64,000 nt of DNA from Lineus longissimus (Eukaryota > Nemertea > Pilidiophora > Heteronemertea > Lineidae): contig NC_088311.1 of assembly GCF_910592395.1 (NCBI RefSeq), positions 17,176,501-17,240,500 on the forward strand. The letters are read 5' to 3'. Shown one piece after another: positions 45,701 to 55,175 of the stretch. How positions within the stretch are numbered: the stretch's first letter is position 1; every line of letters begins with the position of its first letter. A program made the position numbers and the translations under genes. The notes beneath the pieces are model-generated. The model saw only the letters and a list, made by a program, of their open reading frames with translations. It ran no database searches and had not been told where the DNA came from.

Positions 45701-47808
45701 TGTGGATCATATCTACACCAATCCTGGTAAAATTGTTATCAGTTGCAATGTCTTCTTGCAGATGTATCAATACAGCCATTTCTTCCTGCGGCAATATCAA
45801 TACTCTGGATGGTAAGTTTGACTTGATGTTTCACTGATTTTTGAATTGAGGAATTGGTTGTCCTATCAAGATCGCTCGGGTCGACCAAAAATGCAGACCA
45901 AAACCAGAGGCATTGAGATTGTAGTGCCCAAAAGTAATTGGGAAACAGTCCGCAGTTGTTTATTTCTCTTGCTAACTAATTGTGGCAACGCTGCTCAAAC
46001 TTTTAGACTGGGGAAACAAGATGGCGGACACATTTTTTCTACTTCCTTGGTTGCGATACCAAGGACCACTAAAATCAAAACAAGGCGTAAGGCATTTTCC
46101 ATTAGAAACATCGATATCCTGTGACCAAGGCCTTTTAGAATATTGAGTCAAGAGCGGGCGACATTACTTGGGCAATTTGTTCTGACACGATTGAGGATGC
46201 AAACTGACATATTAGGGTATTTGCTTACATTGGCATAATGAAGTCACTTAGTCTTAGGTTTCCTCTTAACATTATGGTTTCAGAATTCATGGATAGACTA
46301 ACGGACAAAGACACATTCTCGCCTAAGATTGAAGTACATAATGTACAAAGTGTGTTCAACTGGCGTGACCACATAATTTCATTCTTGCCTGTCAACTTCA
46401 GTGGCCAATCCAAGCCACACCAGTTCCAATTCAGGAAAGTAGATGGGCAGGCAAGGATGCGCTATTGCCTGTGGGCTGATGACCCGTGGAGCCCTGAGGG
46501 ACCAGGCATGACATGCCTTGAGGTAAAGATATACATATAAATTTGTCATTGGTGATTAACTGACTACGCAAACGACACGTACTACTACTACTTTTTAGCT
46601 AAGCCGAGACCAAGACACTTCAAACGTGAGATGCCTTTTAGCGCGATTCGACTCAAGTGTTTAAATTACTTTGCCCTTTGGTATATTGGCCTGATAAAGA
46701 CATACCGTCAACAAAATGGAGGTTGAAAGAGACCTGCCGGTACTTTCCATGTTTATATTTCAGCCGAGTCCAGGGCCTTGGAGGTCCAGGGTTCGATTCC
46801 ATTAGTACTTCTCTCTCTAAGGACACCCTTGGGCTGACCACAGTCAACTGCTGTCCTTTGTTTGAGAAATGATACTGAATACAGAGGTCTTCTTCTTCTT
46901 CTTCTGCGTTCTCTCTTTGGCACTTGGAGGGGGTCATTCTCCTAGGAGCAATCCTCCTCCAAGGCGGGATGAGTGTATCTTGCGCTGCCACTGCGGTTAT
47001 GTGCCAATTGGGTTTATTGGCCTAGTGGTCAGACTTTGGCGTGGCCAGGGATATACTTCCGTGCCGAGAGAGATAGAGCCCACGTAAGCTACTCATGTTC
47101 CTCACTTGGTGGGGTCTTAGCTTGCCCCGGCATAGACACCAGATACCAAGGAACCTCAGTTTAAAGTCTCATTCGAAGGACTGTGAAGAGCCAGGAATTT
47201 TAGTTCCTGAAAGCCAGGCTGGTTCATCCAGAAATAAGAACCTGGGTTCTCCCTGGGATCGAACCCGGGCCCTATTGCGTGGTGGCCAGCAGTGTTGACC
47301 ACTAGGCCATGAGGCTCCTCACATACAGAGGTCAAATTGAATGGAAAGGACCAATTTGGGACCAAAGGCAGTGTCCTTAAATAGAGAAGGTGTCCTCAGT
47401 ATAGCAGAGAGGTGTCGGCTCATAAAGGGAAGAGCCACTGTGTACCTGAATAGATAGGTTAAATTACTGTTTACTTTAACTTGACATATTATATAACATT
47501 GTTTTTTTAGGATCTAGTGCTTTCTGAGGATGGAAAAATCATCTCTTGCAATGTGGGCAGTATCAAAAGAGACAATTGAACTCAGATTTCATTTGAATTT
47601 AACTTGCCTAATCTCTGTCTTGAAATTTCAGGCTTTCCCAGATTTAGCTGACGAACAAGCAGTTGTTGAACCCAGCACCGAGTGGATGGAGCTGGACGAG
47701 GTCCGCAAAGGCGTCAAGGCTCTCGGGCCAAGACTGGTGTCCCGAGATCACCAGTGGTGGGACCGCTACTTCCTACACAGGCAAAGGTCTCCGTCCATGG
47801 ATAGCTGA
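42792..47808 (+). CDS. DUF7869-like transposase-related protein, 8 exons, intact (634 residues)
   Basis: Exons 42792-43628, 43969-44090, 44314-44483, 44948-45198, 45469-45527, 45762-45811, 46284-46522 and 47632-47808 all join in phase with GT-AG sites and no internal stop. N-terminal half: CQCSSPCALQIS and a helical region with LAWV-like words (MAWVRDFFLVMGEHMPNKKV, YLPGYTKRSVFRRL). C-terminal half: KCTTCTRLYDAAK, VIIDGMDQNKTNLPHL (candidate first Asp), HLQMDNCWRENKNRY (second Asp) and FLPVGHTHEDVDQMF. This order is that of the DUF7869 group, widespread multicopy proteins thought to be RNase-H-fold transposases (from memory). The stop lies directly against Pao sequence, so the native tail may be lost. 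A SINE sits in the last intron. Confidence 0.7.
46889..47322 (-). mobile_element. Full-length tRNA-derived SINE, 434 bp
   Basis: On minus it starts GTGAGGAGCCTCATGGCC, with A box TGGCCTAGTGG and B box GGTTCGATCCC (RNA polymerase III promoter). A conserved middle part follows, and it ends in a (GAAGAA)n tail. ATACAGAGGT flanks both sides (46879-46888 and 47323-47332), a 10-bp target duplication. It sits inside another dispersed repeat (about 46740-47400) within the last intron of the DUF7869-like gene. The truncated copy at 15515-15683 shares the 3' part. Confidence 0.85.
47330..47400 (+). repeat. Dispersed repeat shared with 58745-58800
   Basis: CAGAGGTCAAATTGAATGGA, then AAGGACCAATTTGGGACC and GCAGTGTC, recurs in similar form at 58747. 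Upstream of the SINE insertion the same repeat may include a B-box-like GGTTCGATTCC (about 46790), suggesting an older SINE-like element that the younger SINE split. Confidence 0.45.
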
Positions 47809-50800
47809 TTGCTGTGGAAGTCGGATGAATTGACATTACCCAACAACTTTGCTGTAGCTATGCGCCGGTACAACAGCCTAGAGAGACGTCTTCACAGAGA
47901 TCCTGAGTGTAAGAGGATGTATATGAAAACCATGGAGGGTTACATCAGTAAAGGACACGCAGTGAAACTGACCAAAGAAGAGAAGGCGAAATCTTCCGAG
48001 AGGACATGGTATATTCCACATCACGGCGTGACTAATCCAAACAAACCAGGAAAGGTTAGAGTTGTCTTCGACGCGGCTTCCGAGTTTCAAGGTCAATCGC
48101 TAAATGACAGCCTCCTCACCGGACCAGACTTGCTGAATAACCTTTTCGGAGTGTTGCAACGGTTTAGGCTATACCGGGTCGCTGTGATTGGAGACATCGA
48201 GGGTATGTTTCACCAGGTATACGTGCCAAGGAGTGATGCTGACTCATTGCGGTTCCTTTGGAAAGAAGACCCTACCTCACCCGGACCACCGGACACCTGG
48301 ATGATGGTTGTTCACATATTTTGCTCAAAGGACTCCCCAACCTGTTGGAACTACGCCTTACGTCGCACAGCTGAAGATAACATCAACGCTTTCTCCAAGA
48401 TGGTTATACAAGCTTACCTGAAAGACTATTACATGGACGATCTCGTTTCGAGCATCCAGTCTGTTACAGTAGCGATGAGCTTTGTAGATGAGGTAATCGA
48501 GCTGGGGAAAAGGGGTGGATGGAGAGTTCACAAGTTCATCTCTAACTCCAAAGAGGTCATGCAACACATCCCAGAGACAGAGAGGGCCATCCCGCCCCCT
48601 GGACCTATTGAATTCGGTCGGGTGCAGCGAGCACTTGGTGTCGGATGGGACGTAGGAGAGGACTACTTTGTTTTCGGCGCCGAGGTCAAGTCAAAGGGCA
48701 GTACTAAGAGACAAGTCTTAAGCACTGCCAGCAGTATCTTCGATCCCTGCGGCTATTTGGCACCCTTTACTGTGAGAGCCAAATGTCTGATCCAGGAGAT
48801 TTGGAGGAGAAACATCACTTGGGATGAGCAGATCCCAGCTGACCTGTTGAAGCAATGGACAGCGTGGCTGACAGAACTTCCCAAGATTCGATTGCTGAAG
48901 ATACCACGTCATCACCCAGAATTCTCCACCGATGCCAAGAACGTCATGTTGTTGATATTCAGCGACTCATCCGAAATGGCTTTCGGTTGTTCGGCCTTCC
49001 TACGCTATACTTTGGAGGGGGGAGGGATCGTGTGCTCATTCCTCGCAGCGAAGACGCGTGTAGCGCCCATAAAGCCTCAACTCTCGATTCCAAGGCTGGA
49101 ACTACAGGGAGCAGTATTGGCAGTCAGGCTAGCTGAAACGTTGATGAGGGAGTTGCAACCAATCAATATCACGAGACGAATATTTTGGACGGACTCCACC
49201 ACAGTACTCGCCTACATACGCAATGAAAGCAAGAGGTTCAAACCATTCATCGGAAATCGTGTGGCAGAGATAAGGGAGTTCACCCAATTTGAGGAATGGA
49301 GATACATCCCAACTGCCCAGAATCCAGCGGACTATTGCTCACGGGGGATGAAGGCTGATGACCTGACCATGGAACACGCTTGGTTTACAGGACCAACGTT
49401 CCTATCAAAAGATGAGCAAGATTGGCCTGAACAGGTCATCCCGAACAGCCAACTGAAACCTGATGACCCTGAAGTGAGGAAAGCCGCTACTGCCTCAGTC
49501 TTGCTGATAGGAGAGAAATCTGAGAAGTTCATCTATCGATACGAATTCGAAATCGCATCATTGGTGAAGGTGGATTATTTCAGCACATGGCGAGGTCTAG
49601 TCAGAAGAACAGTGTGGATCCTGAGGGCCTACCGGAACTTTGCGTCAAAATTGCCAAGACTTGGAGTAAAGGCCATTACATCATCAGAGATAACAGCAGA
49701 GGAGTGGGAGGACGCTGAGCATCTGTGGATACAGCACGCACAAAGGGAGGCCTATCCCGAGGCCTGGAGAGAGCTAAAGGAAGATGGTATGCTTAGCCCA
49801 AAGCATCCATTGTCGCCACTGCAGCCGTTTCATGATGGGATCCATCTACGCGTAGGTGGCCGGCTAAGGAAAGCAGATATCAATCAAGAAGCCAAGCATC
49901 AGTTGCTGCTACCGAGAAATCGTCTGACCAAGCTGTTACTACAAGACATCCACTCGTCACAAGCCCACTGTGGAAGGGAACAACTAATAGCTGAGACACG
50001 ACAGAAGTACTGGCCTGTACAGGGAAGGACCACGGCTAGATCGGTCATTAAGGATTGTATTACATGTCGGAGGAAACGCCTGAAGCCCGTTCAGCCTAAG
50101 ATGGCCGATCTACCCACCTGCCGACTCAATGCTGCTGCTGGCGCCTTCTACCATACGGGGATTGACTACTTTGGCCCAATTGTAGTCACACAGTGGAGGT
50201 CTTCAGTGAAGCGCTGGGGGTGTCTTTTCACTTGTATGAGTGTCAGAGCCGTCCACCTCGAACTAGCGGATTCCCTGTCTACAGACGACTTTCTACTATG
50301 CCTGCGTCGATTTATTGGCATGAGATCACAACCAAGAAGAATCTTCAGCGATAACGGGACAAATTTCGTCGGGGCGAATACAGAATTGCGTCGATGTCTT
50401 CAACAGCTTGACCATCACAAGATACTACAGTACGTCACGCCACTGAAGATAGAATGGTACTTCAATCCGCCGACAGCGCCACACTTCGGTGGTGCCTGGG
50501 AGCGCCTCGTCAGATCCGTGAAGAAGGCCCTGTCAACTGTGATCGCTAATGTCCAAGTTAGCGAGGCTGTCCTGAGAACTGCTCTAGTGGAGGTCCAGGC
50601 CATAGTCAACAATAGGCCTTTGACCTACGCTAGCGAAGATGTCAACGACTTCGAGGCCCTGACGCCCAATCACTTCATCTTTGGGCGTGCCGCCGAGGGG
50701 CTGTCACCTTGCCGAGATGACGACCGTGATATCAACAGCCGCCAGAGATGGAAGCGTGTACAAGTGGTAGCCAACCGAGTCAACCAGAGATGGCTGAAGG

Positions 50801-51144
50801 AGTACCTCCCCACCTTGACGCTACGCTCCAAATGGCGTCGGGATGGTGAGATAGTTGCTGCTGGTGATCTTGTCACCCTAGTCGACGATAAGCTGCCCCG
50901 AGGATCCTGGACTCTTGCCAGAGTAATCCAAGTCTACCCTGGAGACGACGGAATCATTCGGACGGTGAAGGTCAAGACAGCTGATGGCACCTACGTACGA
51001 CCGGCTAACAAGGTGTGCATACTGGAGGAGAGTGCGAGGACGGAAAGCAAATGGCCAGAAACCTTGGTAAAAAAGCGCTCTATCTTAGAGCCAAATTCTG
51101 GTAACTTCATTGCGTTTCATTTTGCGCCATTATGCTTCGTCTGA
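47809..51144 (+). CDS. BEL/Pao retrotransposon pol polyprotein, 5'-truncated (1,111 residues)
   Basis: The open frame begins right after a TGA and lacks gag and protease. Order: Pao-type lead-in (LLWKSDELTLPNN, RTWYIPHHGV); reverse transcriptase with VFDAASEF, AVIGDIEGMFHQV and the catalytic YYMDDLV at ~205-211; RNase H (FSDSSEMAFG, IPRLELQGAVLA, FWTDSTTVLAYI); integrase with zinc-binding HSSQAHCGREQL and CITCRRKR, then GIDYFGPIVV (~785), FSDNGTNFVG (~848) and PHFGGAWERLV (Glu ~895). The C-terminal domain ends in GDLVTLVDDKLPRGSW. The RT-RH-IN order without intervening stops shows a recent insertion. The missing 5' part means it cannot move by itself. Confidence 0.9.
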   Translation: MLWKSDELTLPNNFAVAMRRYNSLERRLHRDPECKRMYMKTMEGYISKGHAVKLTKEEKAKSSERTWYIPHHGVTNPNKPGKVRVVFDAASEFQGQSLNDSLLTGPDLLNNLFGVLQRFRLYRVAVIGDIEGMFHQVYVPRSDADSLRFLWKEDPTSPGPPDTWMMVVHIFCSKDSPTCWNYALRRTAEDNINAFSKMVIQAYLKDYYMDDLVSSIQSVTVAMSFVDEVIELGKRGGWRVHKFISNSKEVMQHIPETERAIPPPGPIEFGRVQRALGVGWDVGEDYFVFGAEVKSKGSTKRQVLSTASSIFDPCGYLAPFTVRAKCLIQEIWRRNITWDEQIPADLLKQWTAWLTELPKIRLLKIPRHHPEFSTDAKNVMLLIFSDSSEMAFGCSAFLRYTLEGGGIVCSFLAAKTRVAPIKPQLSIPRLELQGAVLAVRLAETLMRELQPINITRRIFWTDSTTVLAYIRNESKRFKPFIGNRVAEIREFTQFEEWRYIPTAQNPADYCSRGMKADDLTMEHAWFTGPTFLSKDEQDWPEQVIPNSQLKPDDPEVRKAATASVLLIGEKSEKFIYRYEFEIASLVKVDYFSTWRGLVRRTVWILRAYRNFASKLPRLGVKAITSSEITAEEWEDAEHLWIQHAQREAYPEAWRELKEDGMLSPKHPLSPLQPFHDGIHLRVGGRLRKADINQEAKHQLLLPRNRLTKLLLQDIHSSQAHCGREQLIAETRQKYWPVQGRTTARSVIKDCITCRRKRLKPVQPKMADLPTCRLNAAAGAFYHTGIDYFGPIVVTQWRSSVKRWGCLFTCMSVRAVHLELADSLSTDDFLLCLRRFIGMRSQPRRIFSDNGTNFVGANTELRRCLQQLDHHKILQYVTPLKIEWYFNPPTAPHFGGAWERLVRSVKKALSTVIANVQVSEAVLRTALVEVQAIVNNRPLTYASEDVNDFEALTPNHFIFGRAAEGLSPCRDDDRDINSRQRWKRVQVVANRVNQRWLKEYLPTLTLRSKWRRDGEIVAAGDLVTLVDDKLPRGSWTLARVIQVYPGDDGIIRTVKVKTADGTYVRPANKVCILEESARTESKWPETLVKKRSILEPNSGNFIAFHFAPLCFV

Positions 51145-51526
51145 TCGCTTTCTTCCACCATGCGTCCCTTAGCCAAGATGGACTATATAATATGGACAAT
51201 GCGGTCCTCACATATGAACTTTACCGGAAATACTGGTTTCCCTTGCGTATAACCAGTAAATATTCGCATGGACTTTCATACTGTTATACCGTTTACTTAC
51301 CGTGTGATGCTTCACTACGCTGCGGTTGGACAATCCGGTCATTTATGAACTTTATCTAACATCACTTTATGGAATATCATCATGGATGATCTATATATTT
51401 CAAGTTATGCAATTGCATAATTGCAAGTTCTCGTTCTTTGGGTTTAATGCACCTGTTTATCGGGGGGGGGGTTTGGCCTGACTTAGAATACTACTGTATG
51501 ATTGACTCTGTCAGGGCGGGCGGGCA
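51145..51526 (+). other. Pao 3' untranslated region
   Basis: Between the pol stop and the probable LTR. It contains a run of 10 G at about 51463-51472 and a purine-rich segment CAGGGCGGGCGGGCA directly before TG at 51527, which could be the polypurine tract. No gene is seen. Confidence 0.35.
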
Positions 51527-51890
51527 TGTTCTGGTTTTCTTCTTCTTTGTCGTTTACTAGGCCTGGGTGAGCTCTCGCCATCTATATTTTCAACCTTACA
51601 TTATTCTGACTGTGGGCATGCGCACTCGCGCCCTGCAGCCATGGCTGCCTAATCCAAAAGGAGATCTTCCTCAACTTTATTCTATATTTCTGGGTCAAAG
51701 ACTTTTGTGACCGTCGTCTGTTGGTTAATATAAATCTAATACGTCTTCTCTCATCGTAATTATCAATAGGAACAGACAAGACTACGCGTACCCTAGCCTG
51801 AGTTCAACCAGGATTCTAGTAGGACTTCACTTCTTCTCGGATTCCATGCTCGGATTCGATTCTAATACAAATATACTTTATATATGGAAA
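51527..51890 (+). mobile_element. Probable 3' LTR of the Pao element
   Basis: Starts TGTTCTGGTTTTC after a purine-rich tract, and contains initiator- and leader-like pyrimidine stretches, consistent with an LTR. The exact 3' border is not fixed; it should lie before the USP-like coding sequence that begins by about 51950. The 5' LTR is absent from the window, so identity of the two LTRs cannot be tested. Confidence 0.4.
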
Positions 51891-52589
51891 CCACTTGTGT
51901 TGTGTGGAGTCAATGTTCTATCCCTTGTTCGGGTCCTAACCCGAACAATGCCAAAGGAATCTCCCTTCTCTGTTATCCCACTTGTCAATGCCATGAACGC
52001 GAGTTTGTACAGACCTGTGTTTACCGTCTCCCAGTATGAGGATGCTGGTGAATTCTTGATGTTTATTCTGGATCATCTCCACTTCAAGGAAGGACTGTTT
52101 ACGTCATGGCCATGTCAGTTTGACTGTCCAGCAGGACACAGTTCTCTTCGGATGGAGGGGGGTCAGCGTCACATTCTACATTTGACATTGCCTGAAGTTG
52201 CTGCCGATGCTACCATTGAGAAAATGTACAACAATCACTTTGCCCAATTAGATGTAGTACCGCTATTATGTGAACATCCAGTTCGCAACCGCATTTGTGG
52301 TAAACGGGGCAATGGCCTACAGATTTGCGTTGAGGGTGACCTTACTATCTTAGGCATCAACAGGCACACTGACCTCTTGAGCAATAGAAAGAATCTAATG
52401 AACATATTGCCATCACCTGTCTTCAACCAAAAAATCGCAAAAGTGATTATATGTCACAGAGGTGACAGGGTAGATGCTGGCCATTGGTTATGTTTCTAGA
52501 ATGACACAGTTGGTAATATTGGGTGGTGGCTGCTTGACGACAACCATCTTCCCGTACATCATCCCCATGGGAAAATCAGAGTGTTCTGA
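51846..52589 (+). pseudogene. Ubiquitin-specific protease (USP) domain fragment with in-frame stop
   Basis: The frame encodes QYEDAGEFLMFILDHL, matching the USP box around the conserved Asp-x-x-Glu-Phe. Its end, VDAGHWLCF then stop then NDTVGNIGWWLLDDN, matches the catalytic His box (GHW..C) and the terminal WWLLDDN of USPs. TAG at 52497 interrupts this box, and the sequence continues in the same frame to 52589. The N-terminal Cys box is not found; upstream is the Pao LTR. USPs remove ubiquitin from proteins. It is a broken remnant, either host-derived or part of a TE that carries a protease. Confidence 0.55.
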
Positions 52590-52654
52590 CCCACAGCGGC
52601 TAGACAATTAATTATCTTGTGTATGTGTAAAGGAAAAGTTCAGGGAACTGAAAA

Positions 52655-52850
52655 GGTCACGGCCAAGGATTGCAACTCACAGGATATAATGTGGTTGTTT
52701 ATGACTCGCAGGATATGGATTGTGACTCGCAGGATATAATACAATGGATTGTGACTTGCAGGATATAATACGATGGATTGTGAGTGTGACTTGCAGGATA
52801 CTGTGATGAATTGTTACTCATCGAATATAATATGAGGGATTGTGGATAGC
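52655..52850. repeat. Minisatellite, ~30-bp unit, about 6 copies
   Basis: Units of the form GGATTGTGACTTGCAGGATA followed by TAATAC/G are repeated with decay (GACTCGCAGGATAT near 52705, GACTTGCAGGATA near 52755 and 52790, then degenerate). No coding function. Confidence 0.65.
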
Positions 52851-52859
52851 TAGCAGGTA

Positions 52860-53649
52860 TGTTTCATTTAGCAACTGGACCCAATTCACTTGGCCAGAAA
52901 TGTGTCAGGATCTTTTCTATATTTTGAATTCCAGCTTTTACGGTAATCAAAGGATGCCTTTGAACTGGGCCGAGGCTTAATAGACCCCGTAGACTCTATA
53001 TATACATGTGGAGTGCTCAAGACAAAATATCCCAAAGATTTACCTCTTATAACTATGCATGGTATATGGGCAGTTACATACTATTTTCCTTATAAATGTG
53101 AACATAGAGTATAGGGAAGTGGTTAAAGGGTCTTCATTATGTGATGTGAATACCAACAATATTATGATAACAATCTTACTCAAGATAGAACGATTTCTAT
53201 AGGCATTATTGTAACTGACTGTATTCATTGCTTGAAGAGCACCACACAATAGGAATGGATAAGCAATTCAGAATGTCCATGTTTCATTTCACTTGCTGTA
53301 GTAACTGATTAGTCAGTGGCTGTTCCAGTGTTGCTTCACACTCAAAAAATGGCATTTTTCAAATGATTTTTTTGGTACTTTTTACCCAAAAGAAGGAGAA
53401 TATTTCATGACAGATGTTTTCAGCTCAACCCATTCAATAAACATGACGATTTTTAGCTCATTGCTAGTATTAGTTAATTGAATATTTACAGAGCCTTAAA
53501 TTCAGTGGTCTCCTAAATCAGTCAGGATAATTAGATTTCTTTATTTTCACCATATTTGATCATCACACAATGGAATACACCATCCCTACAAAAATGAAGT
53601 GAATCAGACTTTCAGTAGCGAAAATGCATTTGATCAGATTTTCCTGCCA
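52860..53649. other. No gene recognised
   Basis: AT-rich noncoding sequence without a strong repeat or recognisable frame. Confidence 0.3.
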
Positions 53650-53915
53650 TCACCTTTTGGATGAAGTCCTCGGGACCCGACCGATCCACAATCCTTGCCA
53701 CATCGTGGATACAATGTTTGATCGGCCCGGGGCTGAACAACATGATGGCAATGGCCTCGATCGAGTCCGGATTGTGTCTGAACGCAGTTAGTGCGGATTG
53801 AGATTCGAATTAACCCAGTGTGAACTCATCATTTTTATCCCGCACTAACTAGTCCGAATTCCGGAGAGCGCACTACGGAATTCGGTTTAAATACGCATTA
53901 GGTGTGAACGTAGCA
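53650..53915 (+). mobile_element. Remnant of a Harbinger element related to element 2
   Basis: The left half encodes LDEVLGTRPIHNPCHIVDTM, nearly the same as LDEIMGTRPIHNPRHVVDTM in the Myb-like protein of element 2. The right half has the element-2-like subterminal words (GTGCGGATTGAG, GGTTTAAATACGCATTA) and ends with the terminal repeat, TGCTACGTTCACACCTAATG read inward at 53915. Everything between (most of the Myb gene and the transposase) is deleted. This is how non-autonomous Harbinger derivatives arise. Confidence 0.7.
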
Positions 53916-55175
53916 TTTGTCTTGCAATAAGTGATATTTTTGTAATAACTTGGAAGTATAAGGTGAAATAGTGACTTGGTCAACCAAACTTTGTCCTGAG
54001 TGATAAGCACAGTTACCTTTGGATTTTACCTTCAGATTTATGGTTGGAAAGGTAACCTTTTCTACAGTGACAATTTTCACTTTCATGTAGGATTATGCCA
54101 CTTGCTTGCCTTATTTATTGTGTTTTTTTGTGACAGTGATGAGGATTTGCCTTCCCATTTCAGGATAATTTGAAATATAAGTTATTTTTCGTGATGCAGC
54201 ATCATGGGGCATTAAGATCAGGCCACTACACTTGTTTTATTTAAACTAAATCTGGCTGGGTGAAAGTTAGCGACTCTGATGTAAGTACAAATCAAACTTG
54301 AAGAGATCTGGTCGTGGCACAAGTCTTTATTTAAACTTGCTGAATGTGGTAAAAATAACTAAATTGGTGATTACTTCTGATGCAGCTCATTGGATACATA
54401 ATAAACTACCTGAGGGGACCTCAAAACTGCTAACATTTTTCAATGGAAGCTTATTTGAAATAATGTGTCTTTTTTACAAGTAGCAGTGCACTGGAAGGAA
54501 AGGGGTTGTTTTTCTCAATTTCACGCTTTCTCTCAGTTAATATTCAAGTATTATATGCAACCTTCTGCACTGATATTCTGATATCTTTGGCTTATTGCAG
54601 CTGGTTGTTTGAGAATCATTGTCAATCTTCAGTTGTTCATAATAGAATTCACTGACAGTGATATTAATAATTGCTTTTATCTACATGGTCAGCTGAGGGA
54701 TGGGAAATAATGTTGACTCTCATGGCAGAGCTGGGGTAATAATTTGAGGCTTCATGATTAGATTGTACATTTCATTCTTTCCTATCAAAGGTATGCCCAT
54801 CCAATCTCCTCGAGGCTCTGCAATCTTGTGCTTCTCTTGTGTTGTACAGAAAGGTTGGTTTTTTATGGCCCCTGACCTCTAAGAGGTGGGGTGTTGTGTT
54901 TTTAGCAGGGCCTGTTGTGAAAAATAATTTCATTTTTATGTGATGTACTTGTAGTTAGTAGCAGGTTCATCACATTCCCAATATAGCCCATTGACACCCT
55001 TAACTAATTAAGATCAGACGCAAAAAACCTGTTTAAAAACCAATTCTGCAATTGTTAATTCCTCATCAGTTGAGTAAAAACTGCGATAATTAGCAGTAAT
55101 TCAACATATGAGAAATTGTGCTATGCATGGTCAAATACATTGACTGACAGTGTTGACATGTTATTACATTAAAAG
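53916..55175. other. No gene recognised
   Basis: Noncoding AT-rich stretch upstream of the integrase gene exons. Small frames lack motifs. Promoter and first exon of the integrase gene may lie here but cannot be placed. Confidence 0.3.

Noticed and set aside
45846-46124. 92-codon frame in the DUF7869-like gene intron
   Set aside because: It lies between two exons that join perfectly in phase, and has no motif or splice signals of its own.
47245-47322. tRNA gene on the minus strand
   Set aside because: A and B boxes are present, but no full cloverleaf follows, and the sequence continues into a SINE body with (GAA)n tail and target duplications.
47511-47574. Extra exon (DLVLSEDGKIISCNVGS) before the last DUF7869-like exon
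   Set aside because: It has an acceptor, but including it breaks the phase to the last exon and adds a stop, while skipping it keeps the frame.
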